Source: Catonella sp963539695
Lineage (GTDB): Bacteria > Bacillota > Clostridia > Lachnospirales > Lachnospiraceae
Direction: 5' to 3'
Length of the DNA: 64,000 nucleotides
NCBI GenBank assembly: GCA_963539695.1
Contig: CAUTOC010000009.1
Span: 1-64,000, forward strand
Shown here: piece after piece, positions 43,918-52,475 of the stretch
How positions within the stretch are numbered: position 1 is the stretch's first letter
How the letters are laid out: each line of letters starts with the position of its first letter
The notes under the pieces: generated by a model
What the model was told of the DNA's origin: nothing
What the model saw: only the letters and a program-made list of their open reading frames with translations
Databases searched by the model: none
Made by a program: the position numbers and the translations under genes

Positions 43918-44307
43918 CTATTTCTGCAAATCATTTTTTATCTGAGTAGTAGATATTTCAGGGGTTCTTGGAAGATAAACTACCTCACAATACTCTTTCA
44001 GGAAATCAAATTTACCCTTCCAATCATCCCCCATTACAAATGTATCCGCTTTATACAGCTTCACATCATCTATTTTCTGCTCCCAACTCTCCTCCGGAAT
44101 AACAAGATCTACATAACGGATTGATTCTACAAGCTGTTTTCTCTGCTCATAAGAAAAATAACATTTTTTCTGCTTTTCATTCCAGTTAAATTCGTCTGTG
44201 GAGATGGCAACTATGAGGTAATCTCCATATTCCTTTGCTCTTCTTAGGATATTCACATGTCCATAGTGAAGCAAATCAAAAGTTCCATAAGTAATTACTC
44301 TCTTCAT
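43918..44307 (-). CDS. tagD: Glycerol-3-phosphate cytidylyltransferase
   Basis: A 129-residue nucleotidyltransferase of the usual TagD length. The nucleotide motif is YGTFDLLHYGHVN (HxGH) and the C-terminal motif is RTPEISTTQI. It makes CDP-glycerol for teichoic acid. Its ATG overlaps the TGA of the TagF-like gene (ATGA), so donor supply and polymer synthesis are translationally linked. Confidence 0.95.
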   Translation of the reverse strand: MKRVITYGTFDLLHYGHVNILRRAKEYGDYLIVAISTDEFNWNEKQKKCYFSYEQRKQLVESIRYVDLVIPEESWEQKIDDVKLYKADTFVMGDDWKGKFDFLKEYCEVVYLPRTPEISTTQIKNDLQK

Positions 44308-46961
44308 TTCCCCTCTCCTTCCGTAAGTTTCCTTACCGCCTCATAAAGCCTCCCGGCTGACTGGCGGTCACTTTGCACAAAGAAACTTTCATACCTGTCT
44401 TTATATTCCTCTTTAATCTTGCAATCATTTTCTATATAGTCGCACAGTATATCTATAAGCTCATCCGCCGACCTGCATATCTCTCCAAAGCCTATATTTT
44501 CATAGTCAAAATTGGTTATACGCCAGTAAGGAAGCAGAGTATCCTGATAATATACCACCGGCTTTCTCATATAGGCAAAATCATATTGCACACTGCTAAA
44601 ATCAGTTACCATGAGATTACTCTGTTTCATTATAGTTACATAGTCCATGTCTTCTGTCGGACTAAGTGCCTCTACTACATCTGTAGTCTCAAAATCCGCG
44701 GTCTGAGCCTCAAATTTAGGATGGAAGAAAAGTTTTATCTTATAACCCTTTCTTCTTGCTACAGTCAGAAGCTTTTCATCAGTAAGCACCTTATTGTAAA
44801 GCAGATAAAAACTGCTTTCCTTAAACTTAGGATTGTATTCGGTTTTCCCGTTTGGTGCAGTTTTTCCTACCAATGCCGGTCTCCAGGTAGGTGCAATCAA
44901 AACTTGATTTTTGCTGTCATCTATAAGGTCATCATATCTTGGATTGCCGGAAGGTATAATCTGCTCGTCCTTAAAACAATTATCCTCATTAGTATAAAGC
45001 TCTCTTTCATAATTAGAAGCAACCACTACCGCTGCCGCATTACTTCCCATCTGAGCATAAGAAGAACTTCTGGTTATAGGATAACCATGATACATTCTTA
45101 TTATCTTAGGATTTAATAAATCTCTAAAGTATATTAGTTTATTCTTTTTAAATCCCAGTTTTAAAAATGGCGGTATATGTGTCATAAATATTACTTCAGC
45201 AAACAAAGCGTAAAATGCTCCTTCATCACTGCCCGGTTCTACTACCTTGTATCCTTCTTTTATAAGACGCTCCCCGTCTTTAGAACTTTTTTCGATATAA
45301 TATACTTTCTCGATTCCGTCATCCTGTGCGGCAGCATATTTTATGGCATACTCTCCGTTATCCCCTGCCTTGTAACTCTTATCATAATATACCCAAATAC
45401 GCCTGTTTTTCATTTCCGGCAAAGCTTTACGATATGCTTTTCTCCATTTAAGCACAAGTGAAAGTTCTTCTTTCTCTTTTGAGCCGAACACAGCTTTTTC
45501 AAACTTATCCTCTATATACTTAATATAAGCATCTTCCGCCTGCCACCTTGCCTCATCATCCGCCTTAGTTATAAGAACGGCATTTCCGTTAAGCTTTGCA
45601 ATATGCCCGTCAAAATACCAGTACTTAATCTCATTTTTATCCTCCAGTTTGCTTTGCCAGTTATCTTCAAAGAAAAGTTTAAGTGAATATTCATCTCCAA
45701 AAATTGACAAATGCAAAGAAATTTCCTGTGCTTCCACATCTTTTAACGGTATAAAACATTCATAAGCATCTCTTCTAAATACTTCTTTGTCAAAAAAAGT
45801 AGTTATAGCCGCCAGTTCCGTAGTTTTTTCTACTTTATACTCTAAAGGTTCTCCTTTATAATTATTTACAAATCTAAATTTACATTCTTCCCAAGGTAAA
45901 TAGTCAGGCAGACTGAATTTTATAAACAATCCGAGATTACCCTGTTCTTTTCTATACTCCAAAGTATTAATCAGCGGATGTAAGCCGTTTATTTCATTTA
46001 CTATGCCGTATTTTGAATCTTTCAGCCTGATTACTCCTTTAGTGCCGGTATTTTTATATTCAAGTTCAAGCTCTTTATCCGGCTGTCTTAACAAGGCAAA
46101 ATACCTTCTTAAATTCCTGTCCAATTTAATAGCAGGTGCACGCATAAAAAGAATTTTATCACTTACAAGTCTCATTCCCGCACCTACTTCTGCAAGATAT
46201 TCTTCCCTCTCCTCATTGCTTTCAAATACAAGCTTTACATTTTCATTTTTATTTGAGAGAAATCTTGTGCAACTAAGATATAAAAAACCGAACTGTGCTA
46301 TTTTAGACAATTTCCCATCATTTATCAGATTAGCCAAATATCCCCTTGTAGTTGCAAAATACCACTCTTTATTATGACTTTGTTCCATTTTAGGCGAAGT
46401 TTCGTCAAGCCCTCTACCTGTAGTATAACTAACTCCGTTTACAATAAGCCCTTTAGGTGATTTCTCAAGATACTTTGTTGCAAAAAGTTCAGCTTTACAG
46501 TATCTTAATTCCTCGTTGAATTCAAGTAAATTATTTTTGATTATATGGGTACGACAAATTGCCCCAATCAAAATCGGAGCACCTGCTACCTCTTCAGATA
46601 CATTGTATTTATAAATATCTTTTTCAATTTTACCAAAATGTGCAAGCGGTTTGCCGTTTTTTGCAATTATCCTTCCTGTTGCATAACATATATCCGGATT
46701 AGCTTTAAGTACATCTCTTAAAGTTATAAAATAATCATCATCAAAAACAGCTCCCTTATCATAAAAAGCTATAAACTCTGTCCTTGCTTTTTTCAGCTCC
46801 ATATTTATTTCCTGTGGCTGTCTGTTAATGTCTATAAGCTTTATTTTAGAATTTTCAAGTAATTTTTTTATTATCTCTTTCTTTTTCTTTCTATAAATGC
46901 TTTTTGAATAAGGTATAAGCCCACCTTTTTTTATGGCAGCCAATACCCCTTTAATCTTCAT
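44304..46961 (-). CDS. CDP-glycerol glycerophosphotransferase, TagF-like, with GT-A-like N-terminal half
   Basis: A protein of about 885 residues. The C-terminal 370 residues are a CDP-glycerol:polyglycerophosphate transferase (RMYHGYPITR, GNPRYDDLI, LIAPTWRP and VTDFSSVQYDFAYMRKPVVYY). The N-terminal region (about 20-230) resembles a degenerate family 2 glycosyltransferase (MELKKARTEFIAFYDKGAVFDDDYF) with no clear DxD. A beta-rich linker lies between. It would build poly(glycerol phosphate) teichoic acid at the membrane. The start at 46961 follows GGAGGAG and overlaps the stop of the upstream GGDEF gene. Confidence 0.87.
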   Translation of the reverse strand: MKIKGVLAAIKKGGLIPYSKSIYRKKKKEIIKKLLENSKIKLIDINRQPQEINMELKKARTEFIAFYDKGAVFDDDYFITLRDVLKANPDICYATGRIIAKNGKPLAHFGKIEKDIYKYNVSEEVAGAPILIGAICRTHIIKNNLLEFNEELRYCKAELFATKYLEKSPKGLIVNGVSYTTGRGLDETSPKMEQSHNKEWYFATTRGYLANLINDGKLSKIAQFGFLYLSCTRFLSNKNENVKLVFESNEEREEYLAEVGAGMRLVSDKILFMRAPAIKLDRNLRRYFALLRQPDKELELEYKNTGTKGVIRLKDSKYGIVNEINGLHPLINTLEYRKEQGNLGLFIKFSLPDYLPWEECKFRFVNNYKGEPLEYKVEKTTELAAITTFFDKEVFRRDAYECFIPLKDVEAQEISLHLSIFGDEYSLKLFFEDNWQSKLEDKNEIKYWYFDGHIAKLNGNAVLITKADDEARWQAEDAYIKYIEDKFEKAVFGSKEKEELSLVLKWRKAYRKALPEMKNRRIWVYYDKSYKAGDNGEYAIKYAAAQDDGIEKVYYIEKSSKDGERLIKEGYKVVEPGSDEGAFYALFAEVIFMTHIPPFLKLGFKKNKLIYFRDLLNPKIIRMYHGYPITRSSSYAQMGSNAAAVVVASNYERELYTNEDNCFKDEQIIPSGNPRYDDLIDDSKNQVLIAPTWRPALVGKTAPNGKTEYNPKFKESSFYLLYNKVLTDEKLLTVARRKGYKIKLFFHPKFEAQTADFETTDVVEALSPTEDMDYVTIMKQSNLMVTDFSSVQYDFAYMRKPVVYYQDTLLPYWRITNFDYENIGFGEICRSADELIDILCDYIENDCKIKEEYKDRYESFFVQSDRQSAGRLYEAVRKLTEGEGK

Positions 46962-49102
46962 TATAGAATCTCCTCCAATCTGCATTCACAAAGTGTCGGA
47001 TCATATCTCTTTCCGCTTTCCGACCTTATGAGTGCTACAATTTCATTATTTGTAAGTGCACCTACAACTTCTTTATGTGTTTTTAAATAGTTAATATCAT
47101 AAATTATTCTAAATATCCTAATTGCAAGTGAAATTTCATTCCCTACTTTTCCATATCTTTCACCGCTGCCGTCCCAATTTTCATTTATCGAATAAAGCTC
47201 TTCAGCTGAAATAATATTATTTTCCGAATTACTTATAATGTTTAATATTACAGCGGTATTTTCAAGCAGTTTTTCAGGAAACCTTAATGTATGCAGGTTA
47301 GTAGCATTCATCTTCCATTCAATCCTTGTAGTTATAAGCTTTCCTATATTCATATATGTAATTAGTTTATCAAGTTTCTTTTCTATAGCGGGTTCTATAT
47401 CATATATTTTCTTAAATCCCTCTGTTAAAGCTCTAAGCCGTTTACTCTTTATTATCTCCTCAGGGCTAATTTCATAAAGTTTGCTAAGCATATTATCAAG
47501 AAAAATCTTTCTGTTTTTCTCCCTTGATTCAGCTTTGTTGGTATACATCATCTCATCCGCTTTTTTAACTATTTCACTAAAATCATTCTCATCATCAATA
47601 GTTTCCTTTATGGCATAACCCATAGCGATTGAAGGTTTTACCGCATCGTACTTTTCGCTGTCAAGTTTTCTGTTTATTCTTTCCATCAAAGCTTCAGCAG
47701 TATCTTCATCAGTATTTGTAAGGAAAATTGCAAATTCATCACCGCCAATTCTTGCAACTATGTCATTATTCCTGCAACAATTGTTAAGAACCGACGAAAT
47801 TTTTACAATAAGCTCATCTCCCTTTGCATGTCCAAAAACATCATTAGTCAGTTTAAGTCCGTTTATATCAGCCATAAGATAGCATATCGGATAACTTTCC
47901 GGAATACCGGTTAATTTTTCAATAACTTCATTAAAATAGTTTCTGTTTGCTACATTGGTAATCTCATCATATCTTGATTTATAAAGAATTTCTTTTTCAC
48001 GGTTTTTCCTTACACTTATATCTCTTGCAGACATATAAATGTATTCATTATTAGGTGTCCTTAACTCTATCATAAATACTTCTATGTGCATATTACTGAC
48101 ATCTCTTGTCAATATCTGCATTTCAGTTTTTATGGAATCACCATTTTTAACCCTTTCAAAAAGTTCTTCTATATCCACCTCTCTCTTGATTTCATAGGGC
48201 TTTAATTCCATCACATAAGATGCAAAATTTGTACCTAAAGCCTCTTCTTTTCTGCGATAACCGAGCATTTTCATTCCTGCTTTGTTTATATCAACTATTT
48301 TGCTGTCCTTAATAAGGAAAATAGCCTCACTTGAATAATAAAACATAGTCTTGAAGTGAATTTCATTTTCCCTAAGCTCCTCCAACCTTGTCCTAAGCTC
48401 CTCATTCATCTTCTTGAACTTATCGTCACTTCTATAGAGTTCAAAAATAAGCCTGTTGCTATTCTTAACTGCCTCTATAATCTTATACACCGAAGTCGAA
48501 AATACCGGATATACAAACATTAATATCATAATCGGTATTAACGGTCTTTCCCAAGCGTTCCCCGGCATAAGAAAAATTCCCACAACACTTATAACACCTG
48601 TAAAAAAAGATATTAAGGCGAAATCTTTTGTATTTAAACGCCTGTTTTTACTTTTGATGTGATAAAGATACGCCATTTCCACTATATACATGAACATTAT
48701 GCTTATTACAGGTATTACTGCACTACTTTCATCTTTAACAGTTCTTATTACGGCAGCTGCCAAAGCCGTAATCGTAGCCGCTATCGGACCGTAGATAATA
48801 GAGAGGTTTATTATAACCTCTCTGGCATCATATAAAATTCCGCCGTCCAAAATATCCGCCACCGTAGTAATACTGTCAAAATATATAAATATAGTAAATA
48901 ATATCCCTTGTATTACCTGAGTCAGTATATCGGATGAAAGACTTCTGTTTCTCAGTCTATTATCAAAGCCTTCTATTGATTTCAGTTCATACAAATCCTT
49001 AAATTTCTTATTAAAACTGAAATACTCCTCAATGACAACTGAAACAAGTAAAAGTACAAGCACAACACATACCTTTGATATAAGTTTAACAACCTGTTCC
49101 AT
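46961..49102 (-). CDS. Membrane PAS-GGDEF protein with degenerate HD-GYP-like C-terminus
   Basis: A 713-residue protein. Residues 1-210 contain about six spans and resemble the 5TM sensor domain of LytS-type proteins. A linker coiled coil is followed by PAS (245-370), then a GGDEF domain with intact RIGGDEFAIF (451-460). The last 175 residues align with HD-GYP phosphodiesterases, but the metal residues are missing: YMNIGKL replaces HDIGK (583-589) and NENWDGSGERYG (640-651) keeps only part of the HHERxDGxGYP motif. It probably makes cyclic di-GMP in response to an envelope signal. Its stop overlaps the TagF-like start (TAATG). Confidence 0.85.
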   Translation of the reverse strand: MEQVVKLISKVCVVLVLLLVSVVIEEYFSFNKKFKDLYELKSIEGFDNRLRNRSLSSDILTQVIQGILFTIFIYFDSITTVADILDGGILYDAREVIINLSIIYGPIAATITALAAAVIRTVKDESSAVIPVISIMFMYIVEMAYLYHIKSKNRRLNTKDFALISFFTGVISVVGIFLMPGNAWERPLIPIMILMFVYPVFSTSVYKIIEAVKNSNRLIFELYRSDDKFKKMNEELRTRLEELRENEIHFKTMFYYSSEAIFLIKDSKIVDINKAGMKMLGYRRKEEALGTNFASYVMELKPYEIKREVDIEELFERVKNGDSIKTEMQILTRDVSNMHIEVFMIELRTPNNEYIYMSARDISVRKNREKEILYKSRYDEITNVANRNYFNEVIEKLTGIPESYPICYLMADINGLKLTNDVFGHAKGDELIVKISSVLNNCCRNNDIVARIGGDEFAIFLTNTDEDTAEALMERINRKLDSEKYDAVKPSIAMGYAIKETIDDENDFSEIVKKADEMMYTNKAESREKNRKIFLDNMLSKLYEISPEEIIKSKRLRALTEGFKKIYDIEPAIEKKLDKLITYMNIGKLITTRIEWKMNATNLHTLRFPEKLLENTAVILNIISNSENNIISAEELYSINENWDGSGERYGKVGNEISLAIRIFRIIYDINYLKTHKEVVGALTNNEIVALIRSESGKRYDPTLCECRLEEIL

Positions 49103-49151
49103 ATAATATTCTCCAAATTAAGGCAGGCATAAAATTAACATGTTTTCTGAA

Positions 49152-50564
49152 TTATAGGTTTTCAACCTTGATAAGATTGGTACTTCCTGAAACTCCATTA
49201 GCAATTCCGCCTGTAATTACCAGTTTGTCTCCCTTGCTAAGCCTAAGAGTATCCTCAGCCACCTTCTTTGCTGAGTAAAAAAGTACATCTGTTGATTCAA
49301 ATCTTTCACACATCTTAGGAATTACTCCCCAAGAAAGTCCAAGCTTACGCCATGTTTTCTCATCTGTAGTAAGTCCGATAATATCCACAGGTCCTCTAAA
49401 TCTTGATACAAGACGGGCAGTCATTCCGGAAATAGTGCAGGCAACTATCGCCTTTGCATCTATATCTATTGCCATTCCACAGGTCGCATGTGAAATTGCA
49501 TCAGGCTCATTTTTAATATAAAAATCGCTGTTATAAAATCTCTTTTTATAGTTAATATTTTCCTCTGTTTTTTCAGCAATCTTAGACATAGTAATAACCG
49601 CCTGTACCGGATAATTTCCTGCCGCTGTTTCTCCTGAGAGCATAATTGCGGAAGTTCCGTCATAAACCGCATTTGCAACATCAGAAGCCTCAGCCCTTGT
49701 CGGGCGTGGATTGTTTATCATAGATTCAAGCATCTCGGTAGCGGTTATAACTCTCTTTCCAAGCATTCTGCACTTAGTAATAAGCTCCTTCTGAATTGCC
49801 GGAAGTCTTTCAAAAGGTATTTCCACACCCATATCACCTCTTGCAACCATAATTCCGCTGCAAAGTTCACTTATTTCTTCTATATTGTCATAACCGGACT
49901 GGTTTTCAATTTTTGCAATAAGGCTTATATCCTCACCGCCATTTGCATCTAAAAACTTGTGCACATCAGCAAGATCCTGTTTTACCGACACAAAAGAGCA
50001 GGCAATAAAATCAACATCATTTTCTATAGCAAAGAGCAAATCTTCCTTGTCCTTATCCGACAAGTATTTTTGCTGTATATGTTTACCCGGAAAAGCCATA
50101 CTCTTCCTGTCTGAAAGAATGCCTCCTATAATTACATCGCACTCTATCTCATCGGCTGTTGTATTTACTACCCTAAGTTCAATGAGTCCGTTATTTACTA
50201 AAATTGTATCTCCAATATTAAGTTCTTTTGCCAAATTTTTATAACTTACTGAAACCTTAGTGTTATCCCCTATAATTTCTTTTGTCGTGAATGTAAATTT
50301 ATCTCCTTCATGAATCTCCGCCTTATGTCCTTCAAATACGCCGATTCTATATTCAGGTCCTTTAGTATCAAGCATTATTGCTATAGGAAGATTTAATTCA
50401 CTACGCACTTTCTTAATTCTCTCAACTCTAAGCTTATGCTCCTTATGAGTACCATGTGAGAAATTAAGCCTGGCAACATTCATCCCCGCCTTGCAAAGCT
50501 CTCTTATCATATCTTCACTTTCACTTGCAGGACCGATAGTACAAATAATCTTTGTCTTACGCAT
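49152..50564 (-). CDS. pyk: Pyruvate kinase
   Basis: A 470-residue enzyme, the common length. It has KTKIICTIGPAS, MNVARLNFSHG, the substrate loop MLDTKGPEYRIG, the signature-type segment SLIAKIENQSGYDNI, MVARGDMGVEIP, and ATEMLESM with the C-terminal allosteric domain. It converts phosphoenolpyruvate and ADP to pyruvate and ATP. The ATG at 50564 is used; a GTG four codons upstream coincides with the ribosome binding site GTGAGGAAA. The typical PEP-utiliser C-terminal extra domain is absent. Confidence 0.97.
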   Translation of the reverse strand: MRKTKIICTIGPASESEDMIRELCKAGMNVARLNFSHGTHKEHKLRVERIKKVRSELNLPIAIMLDTKGPEYRIGVFEGHKAEIHEGDKFTFTTKEIIGDNTKVSVSYKNLAKELNIGDTILVNNGLIELRVVNTTADEIECDVIIGGILSDRKSMAFPGKHIQQKYLSDKDKEDLLFAIENDVDFIACSFVSVKQDLADVHKFLDANGGEDISLIAKIENQSGYDNIEEISELCSGIMVARGDMGVEIPFERLPAIQKELITKCRMLGKRVITATEMLESMINNPRPTRAEASDVANAVYDGTSAIMLSGETAAGNYPVQAVITMSKIAEKTEENINYKKRFYNSDFYIKNEPDAISHATCGMAIDIDAKAIVACTISGMTARLVSRFRGPVDIIGLTTDEKTWRKLGLSWGVIPKMCERFESTDVLFYSAKKVAEDTLRLSKGDKLVITGGIANGVSGSTNLIKVENL

Positions 50565-50583
50565 ATGTTTCCTCACTTTCTTT

Positions 50584-51948
50584 TCATATATTTATATGAA
50601 GGACTGCAACCGCTATTGCAAAGTACACTGTCAAAGATACCGCATCTACGATAGTTGTAATTAGGGGACTTGCCATAACCGCCGGATCAAATCCTATTCT
50701 CTCAGCTACCAAAGGAAGCACACAGCCTATAAATTTTGCAAATATTACAACTAAAACTATTGTTGAACAAATAACAGCTGCCACAGGAAAAGGCAGTTTA
50801 TCTATAAATAACAATTTTGCAAAATTAGCCGTTGAAAGAGTTACTCCACAAAGAGCTGCAACTCTTATTTCTTTCCAAATTACTTTAAGTATTTCACTAA
50901 ACTCTATCTCACCTAACGAAAGTCCTCGGATTACCGAAACGCTTGCTTGAGAACCTGCATTTCCTCCCGTATCCATAAGCATAGGTATATAGGCGGTAAG
51001 TATTACAAAAGATGCCAGTGCACTTTCATAATTTTTAATAATTGCTCCTGTAAAAGTTGCCGAAATCATAAGAAGAAGTAACCACGGCATTCTTTTTTTA
51101 TAGGTTTCAAGTGTTGTCATCTTGAAATAAGGCTTGTCAGAAGGGAGCATAGCTGCCATTTTCTCAATATCCTCCGTAGCCTCTTCCTGCAAAATATCAA
51201 CTACATCGTCTACTGTAATAATTCCGACCATACGGTTTTCATTATCCACTACAGGCATTGCGGTAAAACCGTATTTCTGTATGGTAAGTGCCGCCTCTTC
51301 CTGATCAGTCTGCGTATTTATACTGATTACCTTTGTATTCATTATATCGCCGATAAGTTCATCCGGTTCTCTGATAAGCAAGTATCTAAGTGCTACTGTT
51401 CCTTTTAAAACACGCTGATTGTCCACAACATAACAAATATTTACCGTTTCGGAGTCAAGTCCTCTTCGCTTTATTCTGATAATTGCATCTTCAACCGTCA
51501 TCTGTTCTCTAAGGTCTACAAATTCGACTGTCATTATACTTCCCGCACTATCCTCAGGGTAGCGAAGAAGGTGATTTATATCCGCCCTTGTTTCAGGACT
51601 TGCATTTGAAAGAATCTTCTTTACTACATTGGCGGGCATTTCTTCAAGCAGGTCTGTAGCATCATCAGCCATAAGGTTGTCAATTATATGTGAAGCTTCG
51701 GTATCTGACATAGAAGTTATTATATACTGCTGGTCGTCCAGTTCAAGATTTGCAAATACATCTGCTGCCATATCCTTAGGCAGTATTCTAAAAAGCTTCA
51801 GTGAGTCCTCATCCTCCATTTCGTCCATAATGAAGGCTAAGTCAACCACATTCATATCTTCCATCTTTTTTCTAAGAGCCTTGTAATCCTTATTTAGAAG
51901 CAGTTTTTCAAGCTCTTCTCTATAATTTTCTTCTAAAATATCATCCAC
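50584..51948 (-). CDS. mgtE: Magnesium transporter MgtE
   Basis: A 454-residue protein with the N-terminal MgtE domain (helical repeats, LLEEMPANVVKKIL), two CBS domains (about 135-255, including VVDNENRMVGIITVDDV) and five C-terminal membrane spans with the pore motif YIPMLMDTGGNAGSQ. Mg2+ binding between the cytosolic domains gates the channel. The start is GTG at 51948, nine bases after AGGAGG. No M-box riboswitch is seen in the 85-base upstream gap. Confidence 0.95.
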   Translation of the reverse strand: MDDILEENYREELEKLLLNKDYKALRKKMEDMNVVDLAFIMDEMEDEDSLKLFRILPKDMAADVFANLELDDQQYIITSMSDTEASHIIDNLMADDATDLLEEMPANVVKKILSNASPETRADINHLLRYPEDSAGSIMTVEFVDLREQMTVEDAIIRIKRRGLDSETVNICYVVDNQRVLKGTVALRYLLIREPDELIGDIMNTKVISINTQTDQEEAALTIQKYGFTAMPVVDNENRMVGIITVDDVVDILQEEATEDIEKMAAMLPSDKPYFKMTTLETYKKRMPWLLLLMISATFTGAIIKNYESALASFVILTAYIPMLMDTGGNAGSQASVSVIRGLSLGEIEFSEILKVIWKEIRVAALCGVTLSTANFAKLLFIDKLPFPVAAVICSTIVLVVIFAKFIGCVLPLVAERIGFDPAVMASPLITTIVDAVSLTVYFAIAVAVLHINI

Positions 51949-52033
51949 GCCTGATGCCTCCTTCTATTTTACTTTTAATGACACCGGACTGCTCCGGCTT
52001 ATATCTGATTTTAGCCTTATTATCCTTATACCG

Positions 52034-52450
52034 TTATATGATTACCCCTTCAAGATGATCACATTCATGTTCTATAATCTCCGCAATATATCCACTGTAA
52101 AGCTTGATATGTTTCTTAAAATCTTCATCAAGATATTCCAAGGTTATATTTCTGTGCCTTATAGCTTTTCTCTCACCTTCAAGGCACATACAGCCTTCCT
52201 CGGTTTCGTAAGCACCGCTTTTTTTGAGTATCTTAGGGTTAATCATAACCGTCATTTCATTACTGTTTTCGGGCTGTATGGCAATAACCGCTTTATTTAT
52301 ACCTATCATATTGGCTGACATTCCTACGCATTCATCTGCATAAGCTCTTAAAGTATCTTTTAAATCCTCTACAACTGCCATATCATCCTTTGTCATAGGC
52401 TCTGATTTAAGCCTTAAAAAAAACTGATCTTTAACTAATTCCCTTACCAT
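52034..52450 (-). CDS. Peptide deformylase with non-canonical motifs
   Basis: A 138-residue deformylase-family protein, shorter than typical enzymes (150-200). Motif 1 reads VGMSANMIG (42-50), with Met48 in place of the usual catalytic-site glutamine. Motif 2 is EGCMC (85-89) instead of EGCLS, keeping the metal cysteine. Motif 3 HECDH (128-132) is intact. It would remove formyl groups from nascent proteins, but the altered motif 1 suggests a divergent class or specialised role. The main deformylase may be elsewhere in the genome. Confidence 0.78.
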   Translation of the reverse strand: MVRELVKDQFFLRLKSEPMTKDDMAVVEDLKDTLRAYADECVGMSANMIGINKAVIAIQPENSNEMTVMINPKILKKSGAYETEEGCMCLEGERKAIRHRNITLEYLDEDFKKHIKLYSGYIAEIIEHECDHLEGVII

Positions 52451-52475
52451 AATAATCTTAATCCTTTTATTATTT

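Noticed and set aside
44373..45116. 247-codon plus-strand open frame
   Set aside because: It is antisense to the conserved transferase domain of the TagF-like gene and shows no domain or start signal.
51949..52033. M-box magnesium riboswitch before mgtE
   Set aside because: The 85-base gap is too short for the aptamer and no conserved M-box segments are seen.
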